From Cupriavidus lacunae (GTDB lineage Bacteria > Pseudomonadota > Gammaproteobacteria > Burkholderiales > Burkholderiaceae): a stretch of 64,000 nt of DNA. Shown piece by piece: positions 32,085-41,608 of the stretch. The translations under genes were made by a program, and so were the position numbers. Where the stretch lies: contig NZ_QKWJ01000011.1 in assembly GCF_003353055.1 (NCBI RefSeq), forward strand, positions 1-64,000. The letters run 5' to 3'. Position 1 is the stretch's first letter; every line of letters begins with the position of its first letter. Below the pieces are notes generated by a model. That model was not told the DNA's origin, did no database searches, and saw only the letters and a program-made list of their open reading frames with translations.

Positions 32085-32483
32085 GCACGCGCGAGCTGCT
32101 GTTATGAGTCTGTGGTCCGCGATGCTGAGAACTCACTGCCCAAGCCCGCGCGGTTGAAAGGCGCCCCTTGCCGCGGGCAGTACGACACGGCTCTGAAGGT
32201 GCCTAAGTTCGGGAAGTAGGTCGTATTCCTTACGCATCGTCCCAACGTGTCGTGTGCCAGTTAATCGCTTAGACAGGTGCGGGGCGCCGTTCACCACCAG
32301 TACACGCCTACTTGATCGAAGCTAACGGCAAAAACAACGCCAATGGATCGTTCGCCAGTTGCAAGGTGTACGGAAATTTGCCGGGTCATGCCTCGTCACC
32401 CGCCGTATTTGGGGTACTTGAGAATTCGGCAAAAATCGCACGCTACGCCGCCTCATTCCCTGGCACGCGTGGTGCCGCGAGCA
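32085..32483. other. Unassigned DNA before the ISL3 remnant
   Basis: About 400 bp with no credible start codon, ribosome binding site or family motif on either strand. It may include flanking DNA left by deletion of the 5' half of the ISL3 element. Confidence 0.4.
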
Positions 32484-33035
32484 GACGGCGGCGTCGGCGA
32501 GCATTTGCCCAACGCGCGCATCACCTTCGACAAGTTCCATGTCGTGGCTCACGCTTCGGCAGCGGTGGACAAGACCCGGCGTATCGAACAGAAGACCGAT
32601 CCAAGCCTCAAAGGGCTGCGCTGGACGCTGCTCAAGGATCGCGACGGCTTGCCAGCCGCACAGCGTGCCGATCTCGATGCGTTGATCGCCAACGTCACGA
32701 CCAAACGCACGGCACGTGCCTGGCTGTATCGCGAGCAGTTGCGCGACATCCTTGAGCGCAAGCAGATCAACGTTGTTTCCGCAATGCTCGAGCAGTGGTG
32801 CACAAACGTCATGCGATCCAAGGTCGAGCCAATGAAGGAGGTCGCGCGCATGATCCGCAAGCATTTCGACGGCATCGTTGCATGGACCCAGACGCGCCAA
32901 ACCAATGGCTTCCTGGAGGCGCTCAACGGCCTGTTCCAAGCCGCCAAGCGCAAGGCCCGCGGTTATGTGAGCTTCAAAACCATCCTGATCGCCGGAAAGC
33001 TCGACTTCTCCGAGATCAACCCGCATGCCGCATAA
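32484..33035 (+). pseudogene. ISL3-family transposase, C-terminal half
   Basis: The frame begins abruptly with GEHLPNARITFDKFHVVAHA, a DDE-transposase core segment. It continues through RRIEQKTDPSLKGLRWTLL, a helical linker and QTRQTNGFLEALNGLFQAAK with the catalytic Glu, ending KLDFSEINPHAA. The first half, with the zinc-binding N-terminus and first catalytic Asp, is missing. Just downstream (about 33041-33060) the minus strand reads GGGGCTCTTTTGAAA, like an ISL3 end. Confidence 0.85.
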
Positions 33036-33130
33036 CCCACTCAATTTTCAAAAGAGCCCCTAAACTGTTAGGTAGTCTAGGTGCGTGCAGGGGGCACAAC
33101 TCTGCACACATCTCGCGCGTGAGGTGCAGC

Positions 33131-34456
33131 ATGCTTACCAATTGCCAGGTGTTTTCTGACGCCACTGAGTTTTGCGTGCGCGGTGTGACGCTCTCCAAGA
33201 GGGATGATCCGGAGACATTGCGCGAAAAATTCGCTCGCGTCATTGTCGACGATATGTATCAGTTCGTCGGATTGCTCGATGTCAACGGCATGATTCTTGA
33301 GATCAATCGGGCAGCCGTCGAGGGTTTCGGCATTCAAATGGATCAGGTCAGAGGAACGCCATTCTGGGATGCTGATTGGTTTGGTGTCTCGCAGGAGACC
33401 AGAACCGCGGTACGTGAGCTTATCCGGCGTGCCGGACAAGGTGAATTCGTCCGTTGTGACTTCAAAGTCTACTCGCGGTTGGCGCCCGAAGAGACGATCA
33501 GTGTCGATTTCTCGCTCCTGCCCATTCGAAATCACAAAGGCGAAATCGTTTTCCTCCTCCCTGAGGGACGAAACATTACCGAGAAGAAGCGAGCCGAGGC
33601 GGAAATCGCCAGGAAGAATCAGGAATTGCGGGCGAGCCACGAGTTAATCCTCCAACAACGCGACGAACTGCAAATCCTATACGAGAAGATCGTCGCGGAG
33701 CAAAGACTCTCGGAACGACTCTTGCTCAGTCTATTGCCCTATCCAATTGCCGAGCGGCTGAAGGCGCGACCCGATTTTGTTCCAGGTGAGATTCCGGAGA
33801 TTATTGCTGATAGTCTGCCAGAGGTAACCGTGTTGTTCGCAGATATTGTTGCCTTTACGCAATTTTCCTCGGGGATGAGTCCGGAGCGGCTGGTCGGCAT
33901 CCTCAACGAAATCTTTACTGATTTCGACGTCATTGCAGATCAGTACCGTCTCGAAAAGATCAAAACTATTGGTGATGCCTACATGGCGGCTGCGGGCTTG
34001 CCTGAGCCCGCATCAGACCACGCAGTTCGTGCGGCATGTATGGCCATAGATATGATGGACGCACTGCATCGCTTCAATCAACGACGAGGCTACGACCTGC
34101 AGATGCGCATCGGCATCAATAGCGGCGCCGTCGTTGCGGGCGTAGTTGGCAAGCACAAGTTTATCTATGACTTGTGGGGCGATGCGGTGAATACCGCAAG
34201 CCGAATGGAATCGCACGGCGTTGCCGGACGAATACAGGTCACGGATACGACGCGTCGTCTGCTAGGTGATGCCTTCGCGTTTGAAGAACGGGGCAGGATC
34301 GTGGCGAAGGGGATGGGAGAATTGCACACATGGTTCCTGTGTGGGCCAAGTCCGCGTCGGTCGTCACATTGGGGAGACCAGGTGATGCCGGCGCTTCCGA
34401 ATGCGGAGTTCCATGGCTTGGGGTTTCCGAGCCTGGACCGATGCGGAAAACGGTAG
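33131..34456 (+). CDS. PAS-domain class III adenylate cyclase
   Basis: A 441-aa soluble signalling enzyme expected to make cAMP. A PAS domain (about 35-150, QFVGLLDVNGMILEINRAAV ... PIRNHKGEIVFLLPEG) leads into a coiled coil and the cyclase domain. Metal Asp residues are in VTVLFADIVAFTQFS and KTIGDAYMA. The Lys of KIKTIGD and the Asp of YDLWGDAVNTASRMES are the adenine-specifying residues, so adenylate rather than guanylate cyclase. The transition-state Asn and Arg are in NTASRM. ATG 33131 follows GAGGTG. It lies directly behind the ISL3 end with no obvious partner gene. Confidence 0.9.
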   Translation: MLTNCQVFSDATEFCVRGVTLSKRDDPETLREKFARVIVDDMYQFVGLLDVNGMILEINRAAVEGFGIQMDQVRGTPFWDADWFGVSQETRTAVRELIRRAGQGEFVRCDFKVYSRLAPEETISVDFSLLPIRNHKGEIVFLLPEGRNITEKKRAEAEIARKNQELRASHELILQQRDELQILYEKIVAEQRLSERLLLSLLPYPIAERLKARPDFVPGEIPEIIADSLPEVTVLFADIVAFTQFSSGMSPERLVGILNEIFTDFDVIADQYRLEKIKTIGDAYMAAAGLPEPASDHAVRAACMAIDMMDALHRFNQRRGYDLQMRIGINSGAVVAGVVGKHKFIYDLWGDAVNTASRMESHGVAGRIQVTDTTRRLLGDAFAFEERGRIVAKGMGELHTWFLCGPSPRRSSHWGDQVMPALPNAEFHGLGFPSLDRCGKR

Positions 34457-34848
34457 GTCTACACGCTGAGCGGCCGCGTTGGCCGATGAAGGAGTGTTGG
34501 TCTTTACCGATGACCGGTTACGAGGCTGAGCCGACGCCTGAACATCCGTCAGACGGCCATGTGAACGGCGGCTTGTGGCCGGGAAGGGACATAGGCTGGT
34601 GTTTCCCCGGCGGCTGGCGACCCTTCTCCCCCATTGGGTATCGAGTCCGCCGGGATATCCCAGTCGCTGGTCATATTATTTCATGAACGTGAAATTATAC
34701 GCCGCAAGCTGATGAACGGCTGATATTCCAAGGACCGACCCTCATGAAGCTCTTTGTATGGTTGTAGGTTTAGCTTGGCGATTAATTGCATTTTAATCTC
34801 GCCACGTGGGCGGGCAGTGGTTTGTGGAAATATTGTATGATGCTTGTC
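34457..34848. other. Intergenic region with a small palindrome
   Basis: About 390 bp without a supported gene. ATTTCA-TGAACG-TGAAAT at 34678-34695 is a perfect 6-bp inverted repeat and could be an operator for the following TetR gene. Confidence 0.4.
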
Positions 34849-35442
34849 ATGCGAAACATCCCACTCAACAGCAGAACGGCGGCCAAAGAAGCCTCGCACG
34901 AACGCATTGTGTCCGCGGCGGCGCGGGCGATCCGTCGTAGCGGCTACGACGGCACTGGCGTGGCGGACATCATGCGGGAGGCGGGCCTGACTCACGGCGC
35001 CTTCTATGCGCATTTCACGTCACGCGAAGCCATGCTGGCAGAGGCTGCGGATCGGGCGTGTGCCGAGTCCGCCGCGGCAGCAGCGAACGCCGTTGCCAGC
35101 GCACCCCACGGGAGGGCCTTGGAATGCATGCTTCGCACCTATCTGTCCCGGGAGCACGTAGAGCATGCGGAGATGGGATGTCCCCTCGCTGCCCTGGGAT
35201 CCGAAACGCCGCGTCAGGCTCCCGAAGTGCGCCGGGTGGCCACCCGGCACCTCAAGGAAATGATCGATCTTGTCGCCCGCCAGTCCCCTGATTGGGGGCA
35301 ACCCGATGCCCACGAACAAGCACTCGTGACCATCGCCACCATGGTTGGCACTCTGCTGCTGGCTCGGACAGTCGACGAGCCAGCGCTGTCGGACCGCCTG
35401 CGTGAAGCAGCGCTAAAGCAACTCCTCCCCGTCGATTCCTGA
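34849..35442 (+). CDS. TetR-family regulator
   Basis: A 197-aa protein with an N-terminal helix-turn-helix (RIVSAAARAIRRSGYDGTGV, ADIMREAGLTHGAFYAHFTS) and a C-terminal domain of the TetR_C type seen in AcnR/NemR-like regulators (CPLAALGSETPRQAPEVR). ATG 34849 is preferred; ATG codons 12 and 15 bases earlier are possible. It lies before the DUF2147 and quinone-oxidoreductase pair, which it may control. Confidence 0.86.
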   Translation: MRNIPLNSRTAAKEASHERIVSAAARAIRRSGYDGTGVADIMREAGLTHGAFYAHFTSREAMLAEAADRACAESAAAAANAVASAPHGRALECMLRTYLSREHVEHAEMGCPLAALGSETPRQAPEVRRVATRHLKEMIDLVARQSPDWGQPDAHEQALVTIATMVGTLLLARTVDEPALSDRLREAALKQLLPVDS

Positions 35443-35658
35443 CCCCCGGTGATGGTGGCGACGCGCGCTCGCTCGCCTTTACATATGATGCGCATAATAC
35501 GAGATGAAAACAACGACTCTCCTTTTTTGGCACCACGTTGAAGCGCTGTGCGTAGTGCATACCCGCGAGTTCTCGAATCCCACACGCTGACGCCAGGGCG
35601 CACCGTCGTCGACGTCAACGCGTGAGCCCCCTCCCCCAAGTCCCATCTCATTCACACC

Positions 35659-36138
35659 ATGAACCTCAACTTCAGCAATTTCCCGACCCTATCCGCACGT
35701 GTCTTCGAATGCTTTACCTTGGCCGCAGCGCTCACGGCGCTGCCAGTCTGGGCCGGCGAGGCATCGCCCGCTGGCCTGTGGAAGAACGTTGACGACGTCA
35801 GCGGCAAGCCGCGAGCACTGATCCGCATCACCGAATCGAACGGAGTTCTGCAGGGCAAGATCGAGAAGGTGTTTCGAGGTCCGACCGAAGACCCGAATCC
35901 GAAGTGCGACAAGTGCGAAGGCGCGAACAAGAACGCGCCGGTCATTGGGTTGGTGATTCTGAGTGGCCTGACGAAGGACGGAGAGGAGTATGTCGACGGC
36001 CAGATTCTCGATCCGGACAACGGCAAGGTCTATCGCAGCAGAGTCCATCTGATCGACGACGGCAAGAAGCTCAGCGTGCGCGGCTATATCGGCGTGCCCA
36101 TGCTGGGCCGTTCGCAAACCTGGTTGCGCCAGGAATAA
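35659..36138 (+). CDS. DUF2147 secreted protein
   Basis: A 159-aa protein with an N-terminal signal peptide ending around PVWAGEA and a lipocalin-like DUF2147 domain. Typical marks are GLWKNVDDVSGKPRALIRI, GKIEKVF, the paired cysteines in PKCDKCEG, GLVILSGL and GQILDPDNGKVYRSRV ending VPMLGRSQTW. It is probably periplasmic; function in the family is unknown. It is nine bases before the oxidoreductase gene and shares its transcript. Confidence 0.88.
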   Translation: MNLNFSNFPTLSARVFECFTLAAALTALPVWAGEASPAGLWKNVDDVSGKPRALIRITESNGVLQGKIEKVFRGPTEDPNPKCDKCEGANKNAPVIGLVILSGLTKDGEEYVDGQILDPDNGKVYRSRVHLIDDGKKLSVRGYIGVPMLGRSQTWLRQE

Positions 36139-36147
36139 GGAATAACC

Positions 36148-37149
36148 ATGAAGGCTTTTGTTCTCGATCGATACGGAAAGAAGCGTGCGTTGCGGTCGGC
36201 AGACATGCCAAGCCCGGAATTACGCGATGGCGAGGTCTTGGTCCAAGTCCACGCCGCCGGCGTGAACCAGCTGGACTCCAGGATCAGGGATGGCGAATTC
36301 AAGCTCATACTGCCCTATCGCCTGCCGCTGATCCTGGGCCATGACGTGGCCGGCACCGTGGTCAAGGTCGGACCTCGCGTGCGGCAATTCAAGCCAGGTG
36401 ACGAGGTCTATGCCCGGCCAGATGACTTCCGCATCGGCACCTTCGCCGAATACATCGCGATCAAGGAAGAATCCCTGGCGATCAAGCCTAAGGCGCTCAG
36501 CATGGAAGAAGCTGCCTCCATCCCTCTGGTCGGCCTGACGGCATGGCAAGCGCTGATTGAAATAGCGAAACTGAAGAAGGGGCAGAAGGTCTTCATCCAG
36601 GCGGGGTCCGGCGGCGTCGGAACATTTGCCATTCAGTTGGCCAGGCATGTTGGGGCCACCGTAGCCACCACGACGAGCAGTGCCAATATTGACTTGGTAA
36701 AGAGCCTCGGGGCAGACATCGCCATCGACTACAAGAAAGATGATTTCGAGAGGCTGCTGCAGAACTACGATGTGGTCCTGCACAGTCAGGATGCCGCCGC
36801 GCTGAAGAAATCGCTGCGCGTGCTGAAGCCCGGCGGAACACTTATCTCCATTTCCGGCCCTCCTGATCCCGCCTTCGCAAAAGGCATTGGAGCTCCGTGG
36901 TTCGTGAATCTCATCGTCCGCCTGCTGAGTTCCCGTGTGCGAAAAAGGGCCGCCCGTCGTGACCTTAGATATTCCTTCCTCTTCATGCGAGCCAGCGGGC
37001 CCCAGTTGCGCGAGATCACCTCGCTCATGGACGCCGGAGCCATACGCCCGGTAGTGGATCGGGTCTTTCCGTTCGAATCGACCAACGAAGCCATGGCCTA
37101 TGTCGAAAAGGGACGCGCCAAGGGCAAGGTCGTCGTCAAGATGAGATAA
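36148..37149 (+). CDS. NADP-dependent quinone-oxidoreductase-like protein
   Basis: A 333-aa zinc-independent medium-chain reductase. The GroES-like domain has HAAGVNQLDSRIRDG and LGHDVAGTVVKVG. The cofactor domain has QAGSGGVGTFAIQLARHVG and the 2'-phosphate-binding region TTTSSANIDLVKSLGAD. It reduces quinones, enals or similar electrophiles. Co-transcribed with the DUF2147 gene, downstream of a TetR gene. The spacing AAGGAATAACC before ATG 36148 is good. Confidence 0.9.
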   Translation: MKAFVLDRYGKKRALRSADMPSPELRDGEVLVQVHAAGVNQLDSRIRDGEFKLILPYRLPLILGHDVAGTVVKVGPRVRQFKPGDEVYARPDDFRIGTFAEYIAIKEESLAIKPKALSMEEAASIPLVGLTAWQALIEIAKLKKGQKVFIQAGSGGVGTFAIQLARHVGATVATTTSSANIDLVKSLGADIAIDYKKDDFERLLQNYDVVLHSQDAAALKKSLRVLKPGGTLISISGPPDPAFAKGIGAPWFVNLIVRLLSSRVRKRAARRDLRYSFLFMRASGPQLREITSLMDAGAIRPVVDRVFPFESTNEAMAYVEKGRAKGKVVVKMR

Positions 37150-37224
37150 GTCCTGTCCGCGATCGCGAAATGCCGGCATGCTTGGCATTGCCACTAAGCC
37201 ACGTGGCGAACGGCGCCAGGCGGT

Positions 37225-37242
37225 GGGCTAACGCCCTTTTTT
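37225..37242 (+). terminator. Possible Rho-independent terminator
   Basis: GGGC-TAAC-GCCC followed by six T lies 75 bp after the oxidoreductase stop. The stem is short, so confidence is modest. Confidence 0.45.
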
Positions 37243-37320
37243 GTCCCGAGGTTCGCCGCGCCGGTCTATGCCTGCACTGCCAATCAGCCGGCTGCGGCGC
37301 CGGGTTGAATACCCCCGGAC

Positions 37321-38052
37321 TCAGCTCGCGCTCCGCGCCCTTGCCTTTCTACTGCGCGGCGCAACTGATCGCGCTCCCAGCGAACTTGCCCAGCCGGCTA
37401 TTGCTGCGGCGGCGGAAGACTCGGCGCTCTTGCGATCTGCATCCAGCCCGACAATCAGGTTGACGCACATCGGCACAAGGACTTCGGAGGCTGGATCGGC
37501 GAACGCCACGAAGTAGCCGCCGAGTTCGAGCATGATGAACCCGTGCAACGTGCTCCACAACTGCGCGGCGATAAGATCCGGATCGATCTTGCGAACGCAG
37601 TTGGTATCCACCAGACGTGCGCATTCCCGGAGCAGATAGGAGTAAGACGCGGTGAACGCAGCTGACCGCTCTTTGGACTCCGATGCTGGTGTGCCTCGCG
37701 ATGGGCTATATCTGCCGTGAATCGACAGCCCGAACATCAGGTCGTACAGATGGGGGTTGCATCTGGCGAAGTCTCGGCATGCCAGAGCCATCGCACATAG
37801 ATCGGTCATTGGATCGTCCGTGATCGCAACCCGCGCGAAGATCGCCGCCTGGCGTCCAAATCCCTCGTCGGCCACGGCCTGAAGAAGTTCCGGCACCCCA
37901 CCAAAGTACGTGTAGACCCCCATCGTCGACAGCCCCGCTTCGCTTGACACCGAACGGGCTTTGACTTCGGAAGGCCCGTTCGCTGCGAGCAGGCGGATCG
38001 CTGCCTCAACGAGGCGGGTGCGTGCGTCAGGGAAAGTCCTATCCGTGGCCAT
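37321..38052 (-). CDS. TetR-family regulator of the hydratase/ligase operon
   Basis: A 243-aa protein. The helix-turn-helix (RLVEAAIRLLAANGPSEVKA, RSVSSEAGLSTMGVYTYFGG) is followed by a longer C-terminal domain of the WHG type (LYDLMFGLSIHG) and an Arg/Ser/Ala-rich tail. It is divergent from the enoyl-CoA hydratase operon at 38203, and two identical-core palindromes lie between them, so it probably represses both directions. Acyl-CoA ligands are common for this regulator type. Confidence 0.88.
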   Translation of the reverse strand: MATDRTFPDARTRLVEAAIRLLAANGPSEVKARSVSSEAGLSTMGVYTYFGGVPELLQAVADEGFGRQAAIFARVAITDDPMTDLCAMALACRDFARCNPHLYDLMFGLSIHGRYSPSRGTPASESKERSAAFTASYSYLLRECARLVDTNCVRKIDPDLIAAQLWSTLHGFIMLELGGYFVAFADPASEVLVPMCVNLIVGLDADRKSAESSAAAAIAGWASSLGARSVAPRSRKARARSAS

Positions 38053-38066
38053 CTTGCAAAGTCTCC

Positions 38067-38101
38067 ATAACAGCGTTATGTTACCACAATAACAATGTTA
38101 T
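38067..38101. promoter_or_regulatory. Tandem palindromes ATAAC-N3-GTTAT
   Basis: Two perfect copies, at 38067-38079 and 38089-38101, have centres 22 bp apart, about two helical turns. They lie 15 bp upstream of the TetR start and about 100 bp before the hydratase. This is a strong candidate for a double TetR operator. Confidence 0.8.
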
Positions 38102-38202
38102 TTACCTCGGCGAAGTGGGTTGGCAGTGGCAGCTCGGTTTGCCCCGCCGGCTGCTCACCGCAGTCACGCTCCCCCGCCACTTGAGAACGAAAGGAATCAG
38201 AG

Positions 38203-39177
38203 ATGACGAAGACACCACCGATGCCCGGGCGCCTTGATGTGGAAGCCCGCGGTTCTGTACTTATCGTACGCCTGGACGGCGGCCCGCTTGGCTTGATGGG
38301 TCTAAACATGGCCAATGAGCTTGCGGCCCTCGTGAACAAGCTGGAATCCGACATGGCCGTCAAAGCGGTGGTCCTCACCGGAACTCATCCCGGGCGCTTC
38401 ATCGGCCACGCCGATGTGCGTTGGCTGCAGGAGGGCGGCAAGAGCATCCCGAAGGTCGGGCGCGGCGCCGCGTCAGCGATTGCCCGCGTCGCCAAAACCG
38501 TCCGCGCGATGCCACCACTAGCGGCCGCGGCATCCGTAACGCCGCTAGAGGGCGGCATGGAACTGGACCAGCTGCACGACACCTTCCTGCGCATGAACCG
38601 CTGCGGCGTCCTCTTCATCGCGGCACTGAATGGATCCGCTCTGGGTCTGGGGAGCGAGCTCGCGCAGGCCTGCGATGTGCGCCTCATGGCGGATGGCGAC
38701 TTCTTCATCGGCCAGCCCGAGGTGCTCCTCGGCATCCTTCCCGGTGGCGGCGGCACGCAGCGACTGACACGTCTGGTCGGCGCCCATCGCGCACTCATGA
38801 TGATGCTCGAGGGCCGGCCTGTGCCGCCCGCGAAGGCGCTCGAGATCGGCTTGATCGACGAAGTTGTGCCTGCTAACGCATTGCTGGACCGCGCCCTTGA
38901 GATGGCCGGGTACATGGGTTCGCGTCCCCGCGACTCGATCGCTGCCATCAAACGCGCGGTTTACCTCGGAGGATCGATGACGCTCGACGAGGGCCTGCAT
39001 CTGGAGCGCACTGAGTTCATCAAGATTGCCCCTTCCGCGACCGCGCAATCGCTGATGGTCGGCTACCTCGATCGCACGGCACGGGACGGCGACCTGCCGC
39101 TCTACGCGCCTGCAATCTACGACGAAGCTCTCGCTGGCGGCCGCTTCCCCCTGCAGGACAGCGGAGTCCGGAAATGA
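38203..39177 (+). CDS. Enoyl-CoA hydratase/isomerase family protein
   Basis: A 324-aa crotonase-fold protein, longer than usual because of an inserted helical stretch around residues 80-125 (LAAAASVTPLEGGMELDQLH). The oxyanion-hole segments are GRFIGHADVRWL and LNGSALGLGSELAQACD. The FFIGQPEVLLGILPGGGGTQ segment carries the usual acidic residue position. It begins an operon with an alpha/beta hydrolase (ATGA overlap), an acyl-CoA ligase and an SDR. AAAGGAATCAGAG precedes ATG. Confidence 0.9.
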   Translation: MTKTPPMPGRLDVEARGSVLIVRLDGGPLGLMGLNMANELAALVNKLESDMAVKAVVLTGTHPGRFIGHADVRWLQEGGKSIPKVGRGAASAIARVAKTVRAMPPLAAAASVTPLEGGMELDQLHDTFLRMNRCGVLFIAALNGSALGLGSELAQACDVRLMADGDFFIGQPEVLLGILPGGGGTQRLTRLVGAHRALMMMLEGRPVPPAKALEIGLIDEVVPANALLDRALEMAGYMGSRPRDSIAAIKRAVYLGGSMTLDEGLHLERTEFIKIAPSATAQSLMVGYLDRTARDGDLPLYAPAIYDEALAGGRFPLQDSGVRK

Positions 39178-40103
39178 ATGCCCTGACCCATTCCCCCGCC
39201 GCAGCCGGTGCCTTCACCCGGCAGGATGTTCGCTTCGACTCGGGCGAAACCTACTGTTCGGCCTGGCTCTACCTGCCTGTCGGCGTGGAGCGTCCGCCAG
39301 TCGTTGTCCTCGGCCACGGCCTGGGTGCGATTCGCGAGATGCGCCTCGATGCTTTCTCGGAGCGCTTCGCCGGCGCGGGCATCGCGACCCTGGCCTTCAC
39401 CTACCGCTATTTCGGCGACAGCGGCGGCCAGCCGCGGCAGTTGATGTCCGTCAAGCGCCAGCTGGCGGACTGGGACGCTGCGCTGGCCTTCGTCAAGCGC
39501 CGCGCCGATGTCGACGGCAGCCGCCTCGCTGTCTGGGGCAGTTCGTTCGGCGGTGGTCATGCGATCACGGTGGCCAGCCGGCATCCCGAGCTGCTGGCGG
39601 CCGTCAGCCAATGTCCGTTCACGGACGGCCTGGCCTCGGCTGCCGCGCTGGGCCTGACAGGCACCCTGAAGGTCGCCCCGGTCGTCCTGCGTGACCTCGC
39701 CGCCAAGCTCGTGGGGCGGCCGCCGGTGATGGTGCCTATCGCCGCAGCGCCAGGCCAGCCGGCCCTGATGAACGCGCATGACGCGCTGCCGGGCTATCTG
39801 GCGCTGATGCCGAAGGGCGTGCGCTTTGTCAATCATGTAGCCGCGAGAGTGATTCCTGAGATCGGCACCTATCGCCCCGGGCGCTCCGCCGCCAAGGTGA
39901 AGTGCCCGATCCTGTTCTGCGTCAGCAACACCGATACGGTGACGCCACCGGGCCGGACCCTGGCACTCGCGCGCCGCGCGCCGCGGGGCGAGATCAAACG
40001 CTACGACGCCGGCCACTTCGACTTCTACATGGGCAGCGACTTCGAGCAACTGGTGTCGGACCAGACGCGCTTCCTGACCAAGCACCTGCTCGCGCCCCGA
40101 TGA
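39174..40103 (+). CDS. Alpha/beta hydrolase (dienelactone-hydrolase-like)
   Basis: A 309-aa hydrolase with VVVLGHGLGAIREMRLD near the oxyanion hole, nucleophile elbow LAVWGSSFGGGHAITV, acidic residue in CVSNTDTVTPP and catalytic His in RYDAGHFDFYMG. It overlaps the hydratase stop by ATGA. It could open a lactone or ester in the pathway of this operon; the exact substrate is unknown. Confidence 0.88.
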   Translation: MNALTHSPAAAGAFTRQDVRFDSGETYCSAWLYLPVGVERPPVVVLGHGLGAIREMRLDAFSERFAGAGIATLAFTYRYFGDSGGQPRQLMSVKRQLADWDAALAFVKRRADVDGSRLAVWGSSFGGGHAITVASRHPELLAAVSQCPFTDGLASAAALGLTGTLKVAPVVLRDLAAKLVGRPPVMVPIAAAPGQPALMNAHDALPGYLALMPKGVRFVNHVAARVIPEIGTYRPGRSAAKVKCPILFCVSNTDTVTPPGRTLALARRAPRGEIKRYDAGHFDFYMGSDFEQLVSDQTRFLTKHLLAPR

Positions 40104-40150
40104 GCGGATCCGAGCGTTCTTTTACCTTCGACTACCTGGAGTGAACAACG

Positions 40151-41608
40151 ATGCGACTTTCCATGCTTACGGACTCGCGCTCAGCCTCGGCGCCGGACGC
40201 GCCGTGCATCGCGGATGCCGACACCGCCTTGTCCAACCACGAGTTCCATTCTCGCGTCCTCGCTGCGGCGGGCGCCTTTGCGTCCCGGGGTGTCGGCAGG
40301 GGCGATGTCGTCGCCGTCATGCTGCCCAACCAGGTTGAGTTTGCCGTGGCGATGTTCGCCGCCTGGCGCCTGGGTGCAGCGGTGACGCCGATCAATCCTG
40401 GCCTCACCGTCAAGGAGGCAAGCCATCAGATCACCGATTCGCGTACGAAGCTGCTTGTCAACAGCAGCGGCGAATCGGTCGTCGCGGACGTCCCCGCCAT
40501 GCCGGTGGCGGCATTGCAGCATGGGACGCCCCACGCGGGCACACCAGCCGACGACCCGGCCGCACTGGCGCTGCTGATCTACACCAGCGGCACGACCGGC
40601 TTGCCCAAGGGCGTGATGCTGGACCACGCCAACATCGAGGCCATGACGGACATGGGGCGAAAGGCGCTCAAGGTCACGGCCGCTGATCATTGCCTGCTGG
40701 TGCTGCCGCTGTTCCATGTCAATGGCATTGTGGTGAGCATCCTGGTGCCGTTGTCGGGTGGCGGGCGCGTCACCATCCGGCGGCGCTTCGACATCGAGAC
40801 CTTCTTCGGCGACATCGAGCAACTCCGACCGACATACTTCTCCGCGGTGCCGACAATCTACGCCATGCTCAACGCCCTGCCGCCTGCTGTGCGGCCAGAC
40901 ACCGCGAGCCTGCGCTTTGGCGTGTGCGGCGCGGCGCCCGCGCCGGCGGAACTGCTCAAGAACTTCGAAGCGCGTTATGGCTTCCCGCTAATCGAGGGTT
41001 ACGGGCTGTCAGAGGGGACCTGCGCCTCGACGTTGAATCCCGTCGACGGTCTGCGCAAGCCCGGTTCCGTTGGTCTGCCATTCCCGGGGCAACGCATCGC
41101 GATCGCCGACACGCACGGAGCGCATCTGCCCCCGGGCGCCACGGGCGAGGTACTGGTGCAAGGCGCCAACGTCATGCGCGGCTACCTGGGCAAGCCCGAG
41201 GAAACGGCGAGAACCGTTGTCGACGGCTGGCTGCACACGGGCGACATCGGTCGAATCGACGCGGACGGTTACTTGTCCATCGTCGGTCGCACAAAGGAAA
41301 TGATCATTCGCGGCGGCGAGAACATCTATCCGAAGGAGATCGAGGACGTCCTCCACGACTTCCCCGACGTGCTGGAGGCGGCGGTGATCGGTGCGCCCCA
41401 CGAGACGTTCGGCGAAGTCGTCATCGCCTACGTCGCGTTCCGAGCGGGGGCCACCGCCACGTCGGAAGCGTTGAACGAACACTGCGCCGGCCGCCTGACA
41501 CGCTACAAGCGCCCTGCGACGATCCATATCGTTGACAGTCTGCCGAAGAATGCAATGGGCAAGATCGATAAGCCGAAGCTGCGCGAGCTGGCTAAGGGGC
41601 GGGGATGA
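40151..41608 (+). CDS. Acyl-CoA synthetase (AMP-forming)
   Basis: A 485-aa adenylate-forming ligase activating a carboxylic acid to its CoA thioester. The P-loop-like motif is LLIYTSGTTGLPKGVML, then EGYGLSEGTC, the hinge Asp motif GWLHTGDIGRIDADGYL, and the catalytic Lys in PKNAMGKIDKPKL near the C-terminus. It resembles 4-coumarate/medium-chain-acid ligases. Located after a hydrolase and before an SDR whose start overlaps its stop (ATGA). Confidence 0.93.
   Translation: MRLSMLTDSRSASAPDAPCIADADTALSNHEFHSRVLAAAGAFASRGVGRGDVVAVMLPNQVEFAVAMFAAWRLGAAVTPINPGLTVKEASHQITDSRTKLLVNSSGESVVADVPAMPVAALQHGTPHAGTPADDPAALALLIYTSGTTGLPKGVMLDHANIEAMTDMGRKALKVTAADHCLLVLPLFHVNGIVVSILVPLSGGGRVTIRRRFDIETFFGDIEQLRPTYFSAVPTIYAMLNALPPAVRPDTASLRFGVCGAAPAPAELLKNFEARYGFPLIEGYGLSEGTCASTLNPVDGLRKPGSVGLPFPGQRIAIADTHGAHLPPGATGEVLVQGANVMRGYLGKPEETARTVVDGWLHTGDIGRIDADGYLSIVGRTKEMIIRGGENIYPKEIEDVLHDFPDVLEAAVIGAPHETFGEVVIAYVAFRAGATATSEALNEHCAGRLTRYKRPATIHIVDSLPKNAMGKIDKPKLRELAKGRG

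Noticed and set aside
32795..33130. N-terminal extension of the adenylate cyclase
   Set aside because: This stretch overlaps the ISL3 transposase end in another frame and carries no PAS or membrane features, so the start at 33131 is preferred.
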